64,000 nucleotides of DNA, from contig JACKAX010000004.1 of the NCBI GenBank assembly GCA_020634875.1, positions 106,527 to 170,526 on the forward strand. Direction: 5' to 3'. Under the pieces are notes generated by a model. That model was not told the DNA's origin. It saw only the letters and a list, made by a program, of their open reading frames with translations, and made no database searches. A program made the translations under genes and the position numbers. Source of the stretch: Anaerolineales bacterium. GTDB lineage: Bacteria; Chloroflexota; Anaerolineae; Anaerolineales; JABWBV01. Positions 34,881 through 44,369 of the stretch are shown here, one piece after another; the first letter of the stretch is position 1, and every line of letters starts with the position of its first letter.

Positions 34881-35396
34881 CTACTCGTATTTGTCCAATT
34901 GCCTCAAAATCTCTGTGACCATTTCTTCCAGAGATTGGTGAATGTCCAGGGTGAGTGCATTGGAGGGTGCTTCAAGGGTTTCAAACTGACTGCGTAACAT
35001 CTCCGGTTTCATATAATGTCCCTGGCGTGCCTGCATCCGCGCGAAAATCAGATTGAAGTCCCCTTTCAAATACACAAAGATCGTGCCAGGATTACCCATT
35101 GCAAGTTGCTGGCGGTATATTTCCTTGAGAGCGGAACAGGCTAAAACCATGGGGTGTCCTTCTGTTTGATGGCGGGCAATTAGATCGTGCAGATTCGCCA
35201 ACCAGGGGGTACGGTCGTTATCGTTGAGGGGCAGCCCCGCGGCCATTTTTGCGATATTCGCCGGAGGGTGGAAGTCGTCCCCATCAAAGAACGGCCAGCC
35301 TAACCTTTGGGACAATGCTACCCCGACCGAAGTTTTACCACACCCGGAAACGCCCATCACCACGAGCGCCAGAGGAGACGGAACGACAGGGTTCAT
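34881..35396 (-). CDS. gntK: Gluconokinase
   Basis: A 171-aa protein, the usual GntK length. P-loop GVSGCGKTS near residue 17, then FFDGDDFHPPANIAKMAAGLPLNDNDRTPWL, which is diagnostic for thermoresistant gluconokinases, and LACSALKEIYRQQL. It phosphorylates D-gluconate to 6-phosphogluconate. The ATG at 35396 shares one base with the stop of the LarA-like gene (TGATG), so the two are coupled. Confidence 0.93.
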   Translation of the reverse strand: MNPVVPSPLALVVMGVSGCGKTSVGVALSQRLGWPFFDGDDFHPPANIAKMAAGLPLNDNDRTPWLANLHDLIARHQTEGHPMVLACSALKEIYRQQLAMGNPGTIFVYLKGDFNLIFARMQARQGHYMKPEMLRSQFETLEAPSNALTLDIHQSLEEMVTEILRQLDKYE

Positions 35397-36676
35397 CAAT
35401 TTTTGCTCCTGTCCGCGGCAGGCTTGATCCGGTAGAGCATCTCTCCTGCTTTAGGCACATAGAGTATCCCCTCCGCCTCGCGGTTTTGCCATTCGCCTAC
35501 CTGGATGCTGGCCGGATCGAGATACCCCAAGTTGAGCCGCGCACAATCTTCGGGGGGAATTTTGCTGGCTAGGGCCACGCGCACATTCGGCTTTTCTTTC
35601 CCACTCACCATTTTTCCAGATCCGCGCAGATGCGTAGAATGGGCTAGCACGCCGAGGGGAATGTGTTTGAACCGTGCCCAATCGGAGAGAAAATACTCAA
35701 GCGTGTGATAACCAATTTCGTAGATGTACTTTCCGTGTACATAACTGACCGTGTCGAGATGTGGGGCGTAAATCACCACTTCGCCATCCAGCGCAACCGC
35801 GGGTTCGAGTTTGTACATAGCCTTAGCCGCCGTCCAGAGTTCGTCATACATCGGCGGAGCGCAGGAGAGCACGCGTTGGTAAGGCTTATCACACCACTGG
35901 ATATGGCGCTGTGCGGATAATTCCGCCGCCGCACCCCAAGCAGTAAGATGATCACCAATGAAAATCCCGCTTAAAGCATGCTCTTCGACAGTCAGGGCAA
36001 TCAAGGTCACGGGGGTAGGTAAGTGTTCGGCAGCGGCGTGGATCATTGCACGTACGGGGGTTTCTTTAATGCCAATCGTGCCCACTACTCCAGCCAAGGC
36101 TCCGAGCCAGTGTGTGGCGTTGATCATCTCTGCCCCAGAGATACCGGGGAACAGGTATTTTGCTCCTCCTGAAAAACCAACTACTTCATGAGGAAATGTA
36201 GGCCCGAGGATGAGAATGTGATCGTATTCAAGCGCAGCCTTGTTCAGGCGAATATCCACCTGGGTGGGTAGAGAAACGTGCCAGTGATCACCCGCGAGGG
36301 CTTTTATTTGATCCTGTTCAAGGACTCCCAGCGAAACGAGTGTGCGGGGATCATCCCATGCGTGGTTCAACAGCCCGATTTTCGCGCACTTTGTGCGTCG
36401 TTCGTCTGCGGTAATCCCCACGAGTTTGCAAAGACTGTCATCATTCAATGGGGGATGTGTGCCTAAGGCAACCATAAAATCGAGTTGGCGGGTGTCACGC
36501 AGAAGGTCTACTAGGGTTCGGAAGAGTAAGGGCAACGGCAGAGAACGGGTGTGATCGGGGATTAAAACCAAGACCCGGGCGTGGGTGAACAGGGATTCCA
36601 GCACTCCAAGTGTGGTGCGAATCTCATTTTCAGATAGGAGTTGTCCGGGCGGGGCGATTTTTTGGGTCAGTAACAT
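35396..36676 (-). CDS. LarA-family nickel-pincer (NPN) racemase/epimerase, candidate D-mannonate/D-gluconate 2-epimerase
   Basis: The 426-aa protein has the LarA/DUF2088 fold signatures PDHTR (41-45) and ALGTHPP (H74), with H163, K173 and H189 in FPHEVVGFSGGAKYLFPG and INATHW. The H-x9-K and K-x15-H spacings equal those of LarA's H174/K184/H200, so cofactor-binding residues appear intact. LarA homologs invert the C2 carbon of alpha-hydroxyacids, and gluconate 2-epimerases are known in the superfamily. It lies between a mannonate-forming SDR and gntK, so a mannonate-to-gluconate step is inferred. NPN cofactor genes (larB/C/E) are not in this window. Confidence 0.85.
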   Translation of the reverse strand: MLLTQKIAPPGQLLSENEIRTTLGVLESLFTHARVLVLIPDHTRSLPLPLLFRTLVDLLRDTRQLDFMVALGTHPPLNDDSLCKLVGITADERRTKCAKIGLLNHAWDDPRTLVSLGVLEQDQIKALAGDHWHVSLPTQVDIRLNKAALEYDHILILGPTFPHEVVGFSGGAKYLFPGISGAEMINATHWLGALAGVVGTIGIKETPVRAMIHAAAEHLPTPVTLIALTVEEHALSGIFIGDHLTAWGAAAELSAQRHIQWCDKPYQRVLSCAPPMYDELWTAAKAMYKLEPAVALDGEVVIYAPHLDTVSYVHGKYIYEIGYHTLEYFLSDWARFKHIPLGVLAHSTHLRGSGKMVSGKEKPNVRVALASKIPPEDCARLNLGYLDPASIQVGEWQNREAEGILYVPKAGEMLYRIKPAADRSKN

Positions 36677-36687
36677 AGGTTTTCTCC

Positions 36688-37524
36688 TTATACCCCACTG
36701 AAGGCGGAAAAGCCCCCATCAATGGGAACGACGATGCCTGTCACAAAGGCGGCGGCGGGTGACAGGAGCCAGAGCGTTACGCCGAGTAAATCTTCGGGCG
36801 TACCAAAACGGTTCATGGGGGTATGTGCCAGGATAGTCTGGCCGCGAGCGGTCAAAGCCCTGGTGTCCTTATCGGTCAGGAGAAAACGGTTTTGCTCGGT
36901 CAGGAAAAAGCCCGGGGCGAGGGCATTCACCCGAATGCGCGGCGAATATTCCTGTGCCATGTACACGGCCAACCATTGGGTGAAATTGCTGACGGCGGCT
37001 TTGGCTGCGGAGTACGCTGGGATGCGTGTGAGGGGGCGAAAGGCGTTCATAGAGGAGACATTCAAGGTCACTCCCTCCCCGCGGATTGCCATGTCTGAGC
37101 CGAACACCTGCGAAGGCAAAATCGTGCCCAAGAGATTGAGATCGCTTACCTGGCGCAACGCTTCAGGTGGTAAGTCAAAAAATGATAGGTCCGGTTTGGT
37201 GGTCGCGGTGGGATGATTCCCCCCGGCAGCGTTGATGAGGATGTCCACGTTGCCAAACTCTGCGATGACAGATTCCCGCGCGGCCAGGAGCGTATCCTTA
37301 TTGAGTACATCTCCAAAGACGCGGATTGCACGCCCGCCTGCATTTTGGGGAAACCGTTCAATCACTTTCTCTGCGAGATTCTGATCATGATCCAGCAAAA
37401 CGACGTTTGCATGGCATCCCATCAGCGCACAGGCCATCTCCCCCCCTAACACACCTGCTCCACCAGTGATGACGGCTGTTTTTCCTGAGAAATCGTACCA
37501 GTGGGTCAAAGTTTCTAAATTCAT
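36688..37524 (-). CDS. SDR-family fructuronate reductase / D-mannonate oxidoreductase candidate
   Basis: The 278-aa short-chain dehydrogenase has the Gly-rich TGGAGVLGG motif near 19-27, NAAGGNHP, catalytic NVSSMNAF, Y-x-x-x-K in AYSAAKAA, and PGFFLTEQNRFLL. The DFSGKTAVITGG start and NHP after NAAG match the SDR proteins annotated as mannonate oxidoreductases (UxuD type in Thermotoga). The reaction would be D-fructuronate to D-mannonate with NAD(P)H. It starts 8 nt downstream of uxaC and ends 11 nt before the LarA-like gene. Confidence 0.87.
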   Translation of the reverse strand: MNLETLTHWYDFSGKTAVITGGAGVLGGEMACALMGCHANVVLLDHDQNLAEKVIERFPQNAGGRAIRVFGDVLNKDTLLAARESVIAEFGNVDILINAAGGNHPTATTKPDLSFFDLPPEALRQVSDLNLLGTILPSQVFGSDMAIRGEGVTLNVSSMNAFRPLTRIPAYSAAKAAVSNFTQWLAVYMAQEYSPRIRVNALAPGFFLTEQNRFLLTDKDTRALTARGQTILAHTPMNRFGTPEDLLGVTLWLLSPAAAFVTGIVVPIDGGFSAFSGV

Positions 37525-37532
37525 GTGTTGCT

Positions 37533-38945
37533 CTATAGTTTATATGCGACTTTTGCTAAATCATAAGCCAACGCTCGCACCATTTCGTGAGCGTCGTTTT
37601 CGTCAATGATATGCCGCACCATTAATCCGGCCACCCAGTCACAAGCTATTCGCCGCCAGAGATCGTGCCGGGCGGGGATGGAAGGGAAGGCGCGTGTGTC
37701 ATCGTTGAAACCCACCGTGTTGTATAGGCCGGTGGTTTCCATTATCTGTTCGAAGTAACGGCGCATTCCATTGAGCGAGTCGTGGAACCACCAGGGCGGA
37801 CCAAGTTTAAGGGCCGGATAATGCCCGGCGAGGGGGGCAAGTTCTCGTGCGTAGTTCGTTTCGTCCAGGGTGAAGAGAATTAACGTTAGCCGCGGGGCGG
37901 CACCAAAGCGGTCAAGAAGCGGCTTGAGATTGCGAGTGAATTCGCTGGTGATGGGGATGTCTGCCCCTATGTCTGGCCCAAAAGTTTGGAAAAGAGTAGA
38001 GTTGTGATTGCGATATGAGCCGATGTGCAATTGCATCACCAGTCCATCCTCCGCGGACATCCGCGCCATCTCGATCACCAAATGGGCTGTGAAACGATCC
38101 GTTTCTTCTGGGGTGGCTTGTCCGCGGAGGGCGTGTTGGAAGATCGTTTCCGCCTCGCGGGGTGTGAGTTCCAGGGTGAGGGCAGTCTGGGTCGCAAGAT
38201 CGGTGGCTGTTGCCCCTTGGGATTTGAAAAAGGCGCGGCGATTTTCGAGGGCGGCGAGGAAGGCGGGGTAACTTGTGATTTGGGAATTGGTTACCTGTTC
38301 GAGCATGTGGATATTTTCCCGCCAACCGGGGGCGGTGAGGTGGATTACCGTGTCGGGGCGAAAGGTTGGGCGAATTTGACCCTTCCAGCCGGATTCATGA
38401 ATTTGTTGGTGATATGCTAATTTACTGGTCGCGGCATCCGTGGTGCAGAGAACTTCGATGTTGAATTGCTTGAACAAGTAGCGTGGTTGAAAATCAGGTG
38501 TGCATAGCTTTGCGGCAATTTGGTCGTAGATGGCTTGGGCGTTCGCGCTATTCAACTTTTCTGTGACGCCAAAAACGTTCTCGAATTCATCCGTGAGCCA
38601 AAGACCAGTAGGCGTACCACGAAAGAGATAGAAATGATCGGCGAAGATTTGCCAGGCCGCGCGCAGATGGGTCTCCCGTACTTCACCCAAATAGGGGGCC
38701 TGTCCGCGGGGTACGAGGCCAAGATTTTCTAGCGTTATCCCCTGTGAATACAACATGCGAAGAATGTAGTGGTCGGGGATCAGCAGGAGTTCTGTAGGGT
38801 TACTAAATTGGTAATTGGGGTCGGCAAACAGACGCGGATCAACGTGTCCGTGTGGGCAGATGAGTGGCAAATCCTGGATGGTGGCATAAAGTTCTCGGGT
38901 CGCGGTGAGTCGGCTAGGGGTGAAGTAACGATCTGGGTGGCGCAT
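37533..38945 (-). CDS. uxaC: Glucuronate isomerase (uronate isomerase)
   Basis: The ATG at 38945 gives 470 aa with AAGGA in good position; a TTG at 38966 would add seven residues. Family signatures include CPHGHVDPRLFADP, a metal-binding HxH; TDEFENVFG; LCTTDAATSKL; and GLYNTVGFNDDTRAFPSIPARHD. UxaC converts D-glucuronate to D-fructuronate. First gene of a four-gene leftward operon (uxaC, SDR, larA-like, gntK) with gaps of 8 and 11 nt and a one-base overlap. Confidence 0.95.
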   Translation of the reverse strand: MRHPDRYFTPSRLTATRELYATIQDLPLICPHGHVDPRLFADPNYQFSNPTELLLIPDHYILRMLYSQGITLENLGLVPRGQAPYLGEVRETHLRAAWQIFADHFYLFRGTPTGLWLTDEFENVFGVTEKLNSANAQAIYDQIAAKLCTPDFQPRYLFKQFNIEVLCTTDAATSKLAYHQQIHESGWKGQIRPTFRPDTVIHLTAPGWRENIHMLEQVTNSQITSYPAFLAALENRRAFFKSQGATATDLATQTALTLELTPREAETIFQHALRGQATPEETDRFTAHLVIEMARMSAEDGLVMQLHIGSYRNHNSTLFQTFGPDIGADIPITSEFTRNLKPLLDRFGAAPRLTLILFTLDETNYARELAPLAGHYPALKLGPPWWFHDSLNGMRRYFEQIMETTGLYNTVGFNDDTRAFPSIPARHDLWRRIACDWVAGLMVRHIIDENDAHEMVRALAYDLAKVAYKL

Positions 38946-39010
38946 GATGAAAAAGTCCTTGACCAAAACTTATAGACAAGTATTCTATCTTGAAGTTAAT
39001 GCTTATGGTC

Positions 39011-39043
39011 GCTGGCGTTGACCCGGATTGGGTCAACACCAGC
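39011..39043. promoter_or_regulatory. Inverted repeat upstream of uxaC
   Basis: GCTGGCGTTGACCC (39011-39024) and GGGTCAACACCAGC (39030-39043) pair at 13 of 14 positions, 66 nt upstream of the uxaC start. It could be an operator for the hexuronate operon or an intergenic repeat. The rest of 38946-39361 holds no gene. A TATAAT at 39288-39293 may serve the rightward gene at 39362. Confidence 0.45.
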
Positions 39044-39361
39044 GCGGTTGTGGATACGTGCGAGAAGGTGGAATGGCGAGTATTCGAGGTGGGAAGGAGA
39101 TATCAGAAGATGAATTGATCCCGAGATTTTGCACCATGCACTAGAACTTGTGATGGTATCTGAAATATGCTCCATGAAGTTTCCTAAACCGCGCCCCGAC
39201 AGCGAATAAATCCTTGATGTATGAGTTTTTAAAAATTATACGTGTATCTGGTTATTTTGAAGGTTTCTGGGTAGTTCTTGTTGAAGTTATAATGAGGCGA
39301 ACAAGCAAAAACTTTATTGATAAAGAGACGCAAAAATTCTTAGCCCATCGAGGAGCAAGTA

Positions 39362-40513
39362 ATGAATTTAGAAAACGCTGTTGAGATGGTCAAAAGCGCC
39401 CTGAAACATCCGATTTCAACCTGGTTGGATTACTCGCCGGTTAGATCTCCGTTTGTGATTTACGATGACCATGATTTCGATTTTATCCACCATCCCAATC
39501 CACCCTCGGAACGCCCCGCGCAGTTGACCGCCGCCACCGCGGTGGAAATCAACGGCGTGCTTACCGCTACCATCCCGCTGTGGATGTGTACAGACGAACA
39601 ATCGTTAATTCCTCTGGTATATCATGAGGGTTTTCATGTTTATCAAGGGACGAAGTTTCAATTCGCTAAGGATTTCGATTTTTTCGAAGTATTAGCCTTT
39701 TACCCTGAACTTAATCCAACTTACCGTGCCCTTTGTTCTGCAGAAACCGATATTTTGAACGACTCCTTACTTTCCCCATTGGAAAAAGCGAAATTGCTCT
39801 CCGCAGTGATCGGGAAACGGCATGAAATCCTGGCTCAACGAAAAGGGTTGTTAGCATTTGAAAAAAACCTGGAACGCAATGAGGGAACAGCTATGTTTGT
39901 CGAACAGAAGGCCCGGCAGATTCTTTTCGGGATTTCTCCTGAACTGCCTGCCGGGTACTTTGGATATTCACGCCAATACTTTGTCGGTCCGGCGATTTGC
40001 CAATTGCTCGATCAAATCAGTTCTGTGGAGGAGTGGAAAAACGCCGTGGTGCTTGGGCAGTCCATTTCCGAGTTCTTGATCGAAACCGCGCCACCGGAAC
40101 AAACGGATTGGGCAAAGCTAGGCATTGCCACCCGGGAAGCAGTGGAGAAACAGAATGTGGATCGAATCCTTGCAGAGGCGAATCAGAAAATGGAGAACCT
40201 GCTGACGAGCCATCCGGTGATTCTTCGCCTTCCACGCCAGGCCAGGGTTTCCCGATCGTTCAGCCCAAGAAGTATTGTAGCCCTGGGGGACGGGCGATTG
40301 ATCCATCCCGAGTTTGTGGTGATCCAAATCCCGAACGGGAAAATCTCTATTCAGGGACAGATGACGGTGGAAAATTATGTGGAGAGAACCGTTATGTTTA
40401 ATGCAATTCTCTCCGATTTAGTTGACCATCGGCTGGAACTGGACTCGGAAAATGTAAAGATTTCTTTGGAGCAAGTTCGCCCGTTACCGGACGGGAGTTT
40501 TGAACTTTTTTAA
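39362..40513 (+). CDS. Putative zincin-like metallopeptidase of unknown family
   Basis: The 383-aa protein has no signal peptide. It has an H-E-x-x-H site in YHEGFHVYQG (about 96-105) and a downstream NEGTAMFVEQ helix (about 177-186) that could supply the third zinc ligand, the layout of gluzincins. The C-terminal ~120 residues are beta-rich. GGAG precedes the ATG. Peptidase activity is inferred only from the metal motif. No functional partner is obvious; the next gene is a methyltransferase. Confidence 0.65.
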   Translation: MNLENAVEMVKSALKHPISTWLDYSPVRSPFVIYDDHDFDFIHHPNPPSERPAQLTAATAVEINGVLTATIPLWMCTDEQSLIPLVYHEGFHVYQGTKFQFAKDFDFFEVLAFYPELNPTYRALCSAETDILNDSLLSPLEKAKLLSAVIGKRHEILAQRKGLLAFEKNLERNEGTAMFVEQKARQILFGISPELPAGYFGYSRQYFVGPAICQLLDQISSVEEWKNAVVLGQSISEFLIETAPPEQTDWAKLGIATREAVEKQNVDRILAEANQKMENLLTSHPVILRLPRQARVSRSFSPRSIVALGDGRLIHPEFVVIQIPNGKISIQGQMTVENYVERTVMFNAILSDLVDHRLELDSENVKISLEQVRPLPDGSFELF

Positions 40514-40603
40514 GCCAACCAGGAGATATGCTGAATTGACTGTGCCTTATTCGAAAATTTTTATAGATGAACCGGAACTACGCAGGCGTAGAACGGAGGC
40601 CGA

Positions 40604-41470
40604 ATGTCTTTCCAATTATTAACCAACCAACAATTGTTATCCCAACTTACTGATCTCCAGAAAAAACCCTATCCCTTCACCCCTGGTGAACCACTCTTTT
40701 GGGATGACCCGCACATCTCCTCCCAAATGTTGAAAGTTCATTTGAATCCTGATGTGGAGGCGGCCAGTCGATCTCCTGCGGTGATTGACGGCACTGTTAC
40801 CTGGCTGATCTCCACCTTAAAGCTGAATTCTGGCGATACCGTGCTTGATTTGGGTTGTGGTCCAGGGTTGTACGCGTCCCGGTTGAGCCAGGCGGGGATG
40901 CGTGTAACCGGGGTAGACTATTCCCGCCGCTCGATTGCCTACGCGACCGAATTCGCTCAGGAAAATGGGCTGGATATCGTTTATCGTTATGAAAACTATC
41001 TGGAACTCCAAGACGAAAATCTGTACAACGTTGTCCTGCTGATTTACGGTGACTATTGCCCGCTTGGCCCGGAACAACGTGCTGCGTTACTAAAAAATGT
41101 TCACCGCGCGCTCAAACCTGGCGGCTATTTTGTTTTTGATGTGTCCACCCGCGAACATCGGAAGAAAAGCGGCAACAAAAATAACTGGTATGTTGTCCAA
41201 AGTGGTTTCTGGAAACCTCACCCTCATCTTGTGTTGGAAGAAGGGTTTGATTTTCCCGATCAATCAATCTGGCTGGATCAATATTCGGTTCTTGAAGAAG
41301 ATGGGAAGCTATCTGTGTATCGGAACTGGTTTCAGGACTATGATCCGCAATCCATCCGGGCTGAAGTGGAAGCCAACGATTTTGTCGTGGAAAGTTTGTG
41401 GAGCGACTTAACTGGGCAGCCCTTAACCCCTGGTAGTGAGTGGATTGGGTTGGTGACACGAAGACGGTAA
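40604..41470 (+). CDS. Class I SAM-dependent methyltransferase
   Basis: The 288-aa protein has an N-terminal segment with FWDDPHISSQMLKVHLNPDVEAASR and SAM motif I VLDLGCGPGLYASRL near 78-92. GVDYSRRSIAYA, VVLLIYGDYCPLGPEQR and LKPGGYFVFDVST follow. The ATG at 40604 is preceded by GGAGG. Substrate unknown. 90 nt after the zincin-like gene, possibly on the same transcript. Confidence 0.87.
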   Translation: MSFQLLTNQQLLSQLTDLQKKPYPFTPGEPLFWDDPHISSQMLKVHLNPDVEAASRSPAVIDGTVTWLISTLKLNSGDTVLDLGCGPGLYASRLSQAGMRVTGVDYSRRSIAYATEFAQENGLDIVYRYENYLELQDENLYNVVLLIYGDYCPLGPEQRAALLKNVHRALKPGGYFVFDVSTREHRKKSGNKNNWYVVQSGFWKPHPHLVLEEGFDFPDQSIWLDQYSVLEEDGKLSVYRNWFQDYDPQSIRAEVEANDFVVESLWSDLTGQPLTPGSEWIGLVTRRR

Positions 41471-41559
41471 AATTCGCAGGATGAATAATTGTGGTGACCC
41501 GAAAGGGGAGAATAATGATTGCTCTCAGGTTACCGCTTTTTGATTTTTAGGGATGGCAG

Positions 41560-41565
41560 TATACT
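41560..41565 (+). promoter_or_regulatory. -10 element of a probable leaderless promoter (MalT-like regulator A)
   Basis: TATACT ends exactly 6 nt before the ATG at 41572, with no Shine-Dalgarno, so transcription probably begins at the start codon. The same spacing is seen at 50021-50026 and 63547-63552. Confidence 0.6.
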
Positions 41566-41571
41566 TGATCT

Positions 41572-44295
41572 ATGCCTGCACCAATTTTGGCTACGAAACT
41601 GTACATTCCGCCGCCCCGGCCCAAAATGGTATCCCGCCTACGCTTGAGTGAGCGGATTAGTGAAGGAATGGCCGTAGGGGTGAAGTTAACGCTCATTTCA
41701 GCTTCCGCAGGATTTGGTAAAACTACAGTGGTGAGCGAGTGGCTCGCGCGCTGTGAGAGGCCCGTAGCCTGGTTATCATTGGATAAAGGGGATAACGATC
41801 CGTTACGCTTTCTGACTTATCTTGTAGCAACATTACAAACCCTCAGCGGGGACTTAGGTGCGAGGATTATGGATGCCATCCAGGTGCCACAACCACCGCC
41901 TCTCGATGGGTTAATAACCTCTCTACTTAACGAAATAACGACCCTTTCCACCCCTTTTGTTTTGGTGTTCGATGATTATCACGCCATAGAAGCCAGGGAA
42001 ATTGACCAGGCATTGGTCTTTATCCTCGAACACCAGCCGCCGCAAATGCATTTGGTCATTACCACGCGTGAGGACCCCCATCTTCCCCTGGCCCGGTTAC
42101 GAGCTCGCGGCCAATTGACCGAGTTGCGCGCCGCTGACTTACGGTTTACCCCTGCCGAAGCTGCCGAATTTCTTAACCGCATGATGAACCTGAATCTCTC
42201 GGAGAAAGAAGTTTCCACGTTGGAGGCGCGAACTGAGGGTTGGATTGCCGGCTTGCAAATGGCCGCTCTTGCATTGCAGGGCAGCACCATGCCAGGGTCT
42301 CCCGATGTCGCAAGCTTCGTTCAAACCTTCACGGGAAGTCACAGATTTGTGTTGGATTATCTGATGGAGGAAGTACTTGAACGCCAGACCAGCGAGGTGC
42401 AGACCTTCTTACTAAAGACATCTATCCTTGATCGTCTGTGTGGTCCGCTATGCGATGCCGTCTTAGGCTCCTCTTCGGCAGTTGGGCAGGAAATTCTAAA
42501 ATATCTCGACCAAACCAACCTGTTTGTTGTCCCACTCGATAACGAGCGTCACTGGTACCGCTTTCACCACCTTTTTGGCGATTTACTTCGCCAACGCCTG
42601 GGAAAACCTGCCGAACTCCCTGAATTACACCAGCGCGCCAGTCGTTGGTATGAGGAAAACGGTGACCTGTCGGCAGCTTTCCACCACGCTCTCACGGCCA
42701 CCGATTTTGAGCGCGCAGCGCACCTGACCGAAGCAGCCTGGCGGGAGATGGAGCACAGTTTCCGGCCTCTGGCATGGCTTGGCTGGGTGAAAAAATTGCC
42801 TCATACGGTGGTTAGTTCGCGACCCTGGTTATGTGTCCAGATTGGGTGGGCATATTCGGATGTCGGAGAGTTGGAGCCAAGTGAAACATATCTACAGATC
42901 GCTGAGCACACTATAACTATAGCAGGGATGACGAATCTAAATGAATTCACCTCTATTCCCGGAACCATTGCTCTGATCCGCGCCGGGAATGCTCAAATCG
43001 AGGGTGATCTCGCAGAAACAGTGCGATATGCTGAGTTAGCTGTTCAACTTGCCCCAGAGAACGATCTATTAACGCGCGCTCAGGCGGCCATCACCCTGGG
43101 GTTTACCCATTGGGGCGCTGGTAACTTAGAGGCCTCTCTGCAGGCCATGCTCACCTGGATAGATGACATGCAAAAATTAGGCAATCAAATGTATGCGATT
43201 GCCAGCGGGTTTGTTGTCGCGGATATGCATTTGACAATGGGTCACTTGGGTGATGCCGAAAAGGCCCTCGAACAAACCATACAAAAAGCTAAAGCATTTG
43301 GCATCGAAGCGGAAGTGGTTACAGCCCATCATCACTTAGGGTTAGCGATGCTTGCCCACGAGAGAGGAAATCACTCCGTACTCTTGCAGTCTTTGCAAAC
43401 AGCTACTGACTTGGGGCAACATACAACCCTGATAGACTGGCCACACCGCTGGAATTTAGCACAGGCTCGCCTCAAAGAATCGGAAGGAGAATGGGATTTT
43501 GCGCTCCAATGTTTGGATAATGCGCAGAGAGGCTACGTAAAAAACCCGATTCCCATCCTGCAACCGATCGCCGCTCACAAAGCACGGGTATATCTCAGAC
43601 AAGGTCGGTTGGACAAAGCGCAAACCTGGGTGCGGGAACGGAGCCTTTCCACCACTGACAAACTAGATTACCTTGGCGAATACGAACACCTCACGTTGGC
43701 GCGAGTATGCCTGGCCGAAGGTTCTTTTTCTGGAGTTCATGAAATGCTCGACCGCTTGTTAGTCATGGCAGAAGCGCAAAAGCGGAAGGGGAGCGTGATC
43801 GAAATTTTGATAACACGAGCGCTAATTGATCAGGCGCAAGGCGACCACCTTCAGGCATTTGCCACCTTGGAACGAATCCTGACACTGACGGAGGCTGAGG
43901 GGTATCTCCGCGTTTTTGTGGACGAAGGTGAACCGATGATGCAATTGCTTTCAGCGTTTTTTCGGCAAAACGCATCCCGCGCACATCCATTCCTTGGGTA
44001 TGTCGCGCGTATTTTGAATAGTTTCCCGCAATTGGGGGAAACTAGAATGCCAAAAAACGCGAATCTCCAACCCTCATCCCCATCGCAGGATGGCAAAATG
44101 ATCGAGCCGCTCACCGAGCGTGAACTCGAGGTTCTGCGTCTTATTGCTCAGGGGCGATCCAACTCAGACATTAGCCGCCAGCTATACCTGGCGCTCAGCA
44201 CAGTCAAGGGACATAACCTCCGTATCTTTGATAAACTGCAAGTGCAAAACCGCACCGAAGCGGTTGCCCGCGCCCGCGCGTTGGGTCTCATCTAA
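41572..44295 (+). CDS. MalT-like LuxR-family ATP-dependent regulator A
   Basis: A 907-aa STAND-type regulator: N-terminal ILATKLYIPPPRP, Walker A SASAGFGKTT (43-52), Walker B LVFDDYHA (about 131-138), winged-helix and TPR-like repeats (about 350-780), and a C-terminal LuxR helix-turn-helix (845-907, LTERELEVLRLIAQG). Such proteins need ATP and an inducer to bind DNA. It is 916/907-length paralogous to the protein at 50033-52783. It probably controls the following rightward membrane-protein locus; its inducer is unknown. Confidence 0.92.
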   Translation: MPAPILATKLYIPPPRPKMVSRLRLSERISEGMAVGVKLTLISASAGFGKTTVVSEWLARCERPVAWLSLDKGDNDPLRFLTYLVATLQTLSGDLGARIMDAIQVPQPPPLDGLITSLLNEITTLSTPFVLVFDDYHAIEAREIDQALVFILEHQPPQMHLVITTREDPHLPLARLRARGQLTELRAADLRFTPAEAAEFLNRMMNLNLSEKEVSTLEARTEGWIAGLQMAALALQGSTMPGSPDVASFVQTFTGSHRFVLDYLMEEVLERQTSEVQTFLLKTSILDRLCGPLCDAVLGSSSAVGQEILKYLDQTNLFVVPLDNERHWYRFHHLFGDLLRQRLGKPAELPELHQRASRWYEENGDLSAAFHHALTATDFERAAHLTEAAWREMEHSFRPLAWLGWVKKLPHTVVSSRPWLCVQIGWAYSDVGELEPSETYLQIAEHTITIAGMTNLNEFTSIPGTIALIRAGNAQIEGDLAETVRYAELAVQLAPENDLLTRAQAAITLGFTHWGAGNLEASLQAMLTWIDDMQKLGNQMYAIASGFVVADMHLTMGHLGDAEKALEQTIQKAKAFGIEAEVVTAHHHLGLAMLAHERGNHSVLLQSLQTATDLGQHTTLIDWPHRWNLAQARLKESEGEWDFALQCLDNAQRGYVKNPIPILQPIAAHKARVYLRQGRLDKAQTWVRERSLSTTDKLDYLGEYEHLTLARVCLAEGSFSGVHEMLDRLLVMAEAQKRKGSVIEILITRALIDQAQGDHLQAFATLERILTLTEAEGYLRVFVDEGEPMMQLLSAFFRQNASRAHPFLGYVARILNSFPQLGETRMPKNANLQPSSPSQDGKMIEPLTERELEVLRLIAQGRSNSDISRQLYLALSTVKGHNLRIFDKLQVQNRTEAVARARALGLI

Positions 44296-44369
44296 TTCTC
44301 CCAAACAATACTCAACCCCATACTTAAGTTGCTACCCGGCAGTACCTCCTTGCCGGTATATTGACGTTT

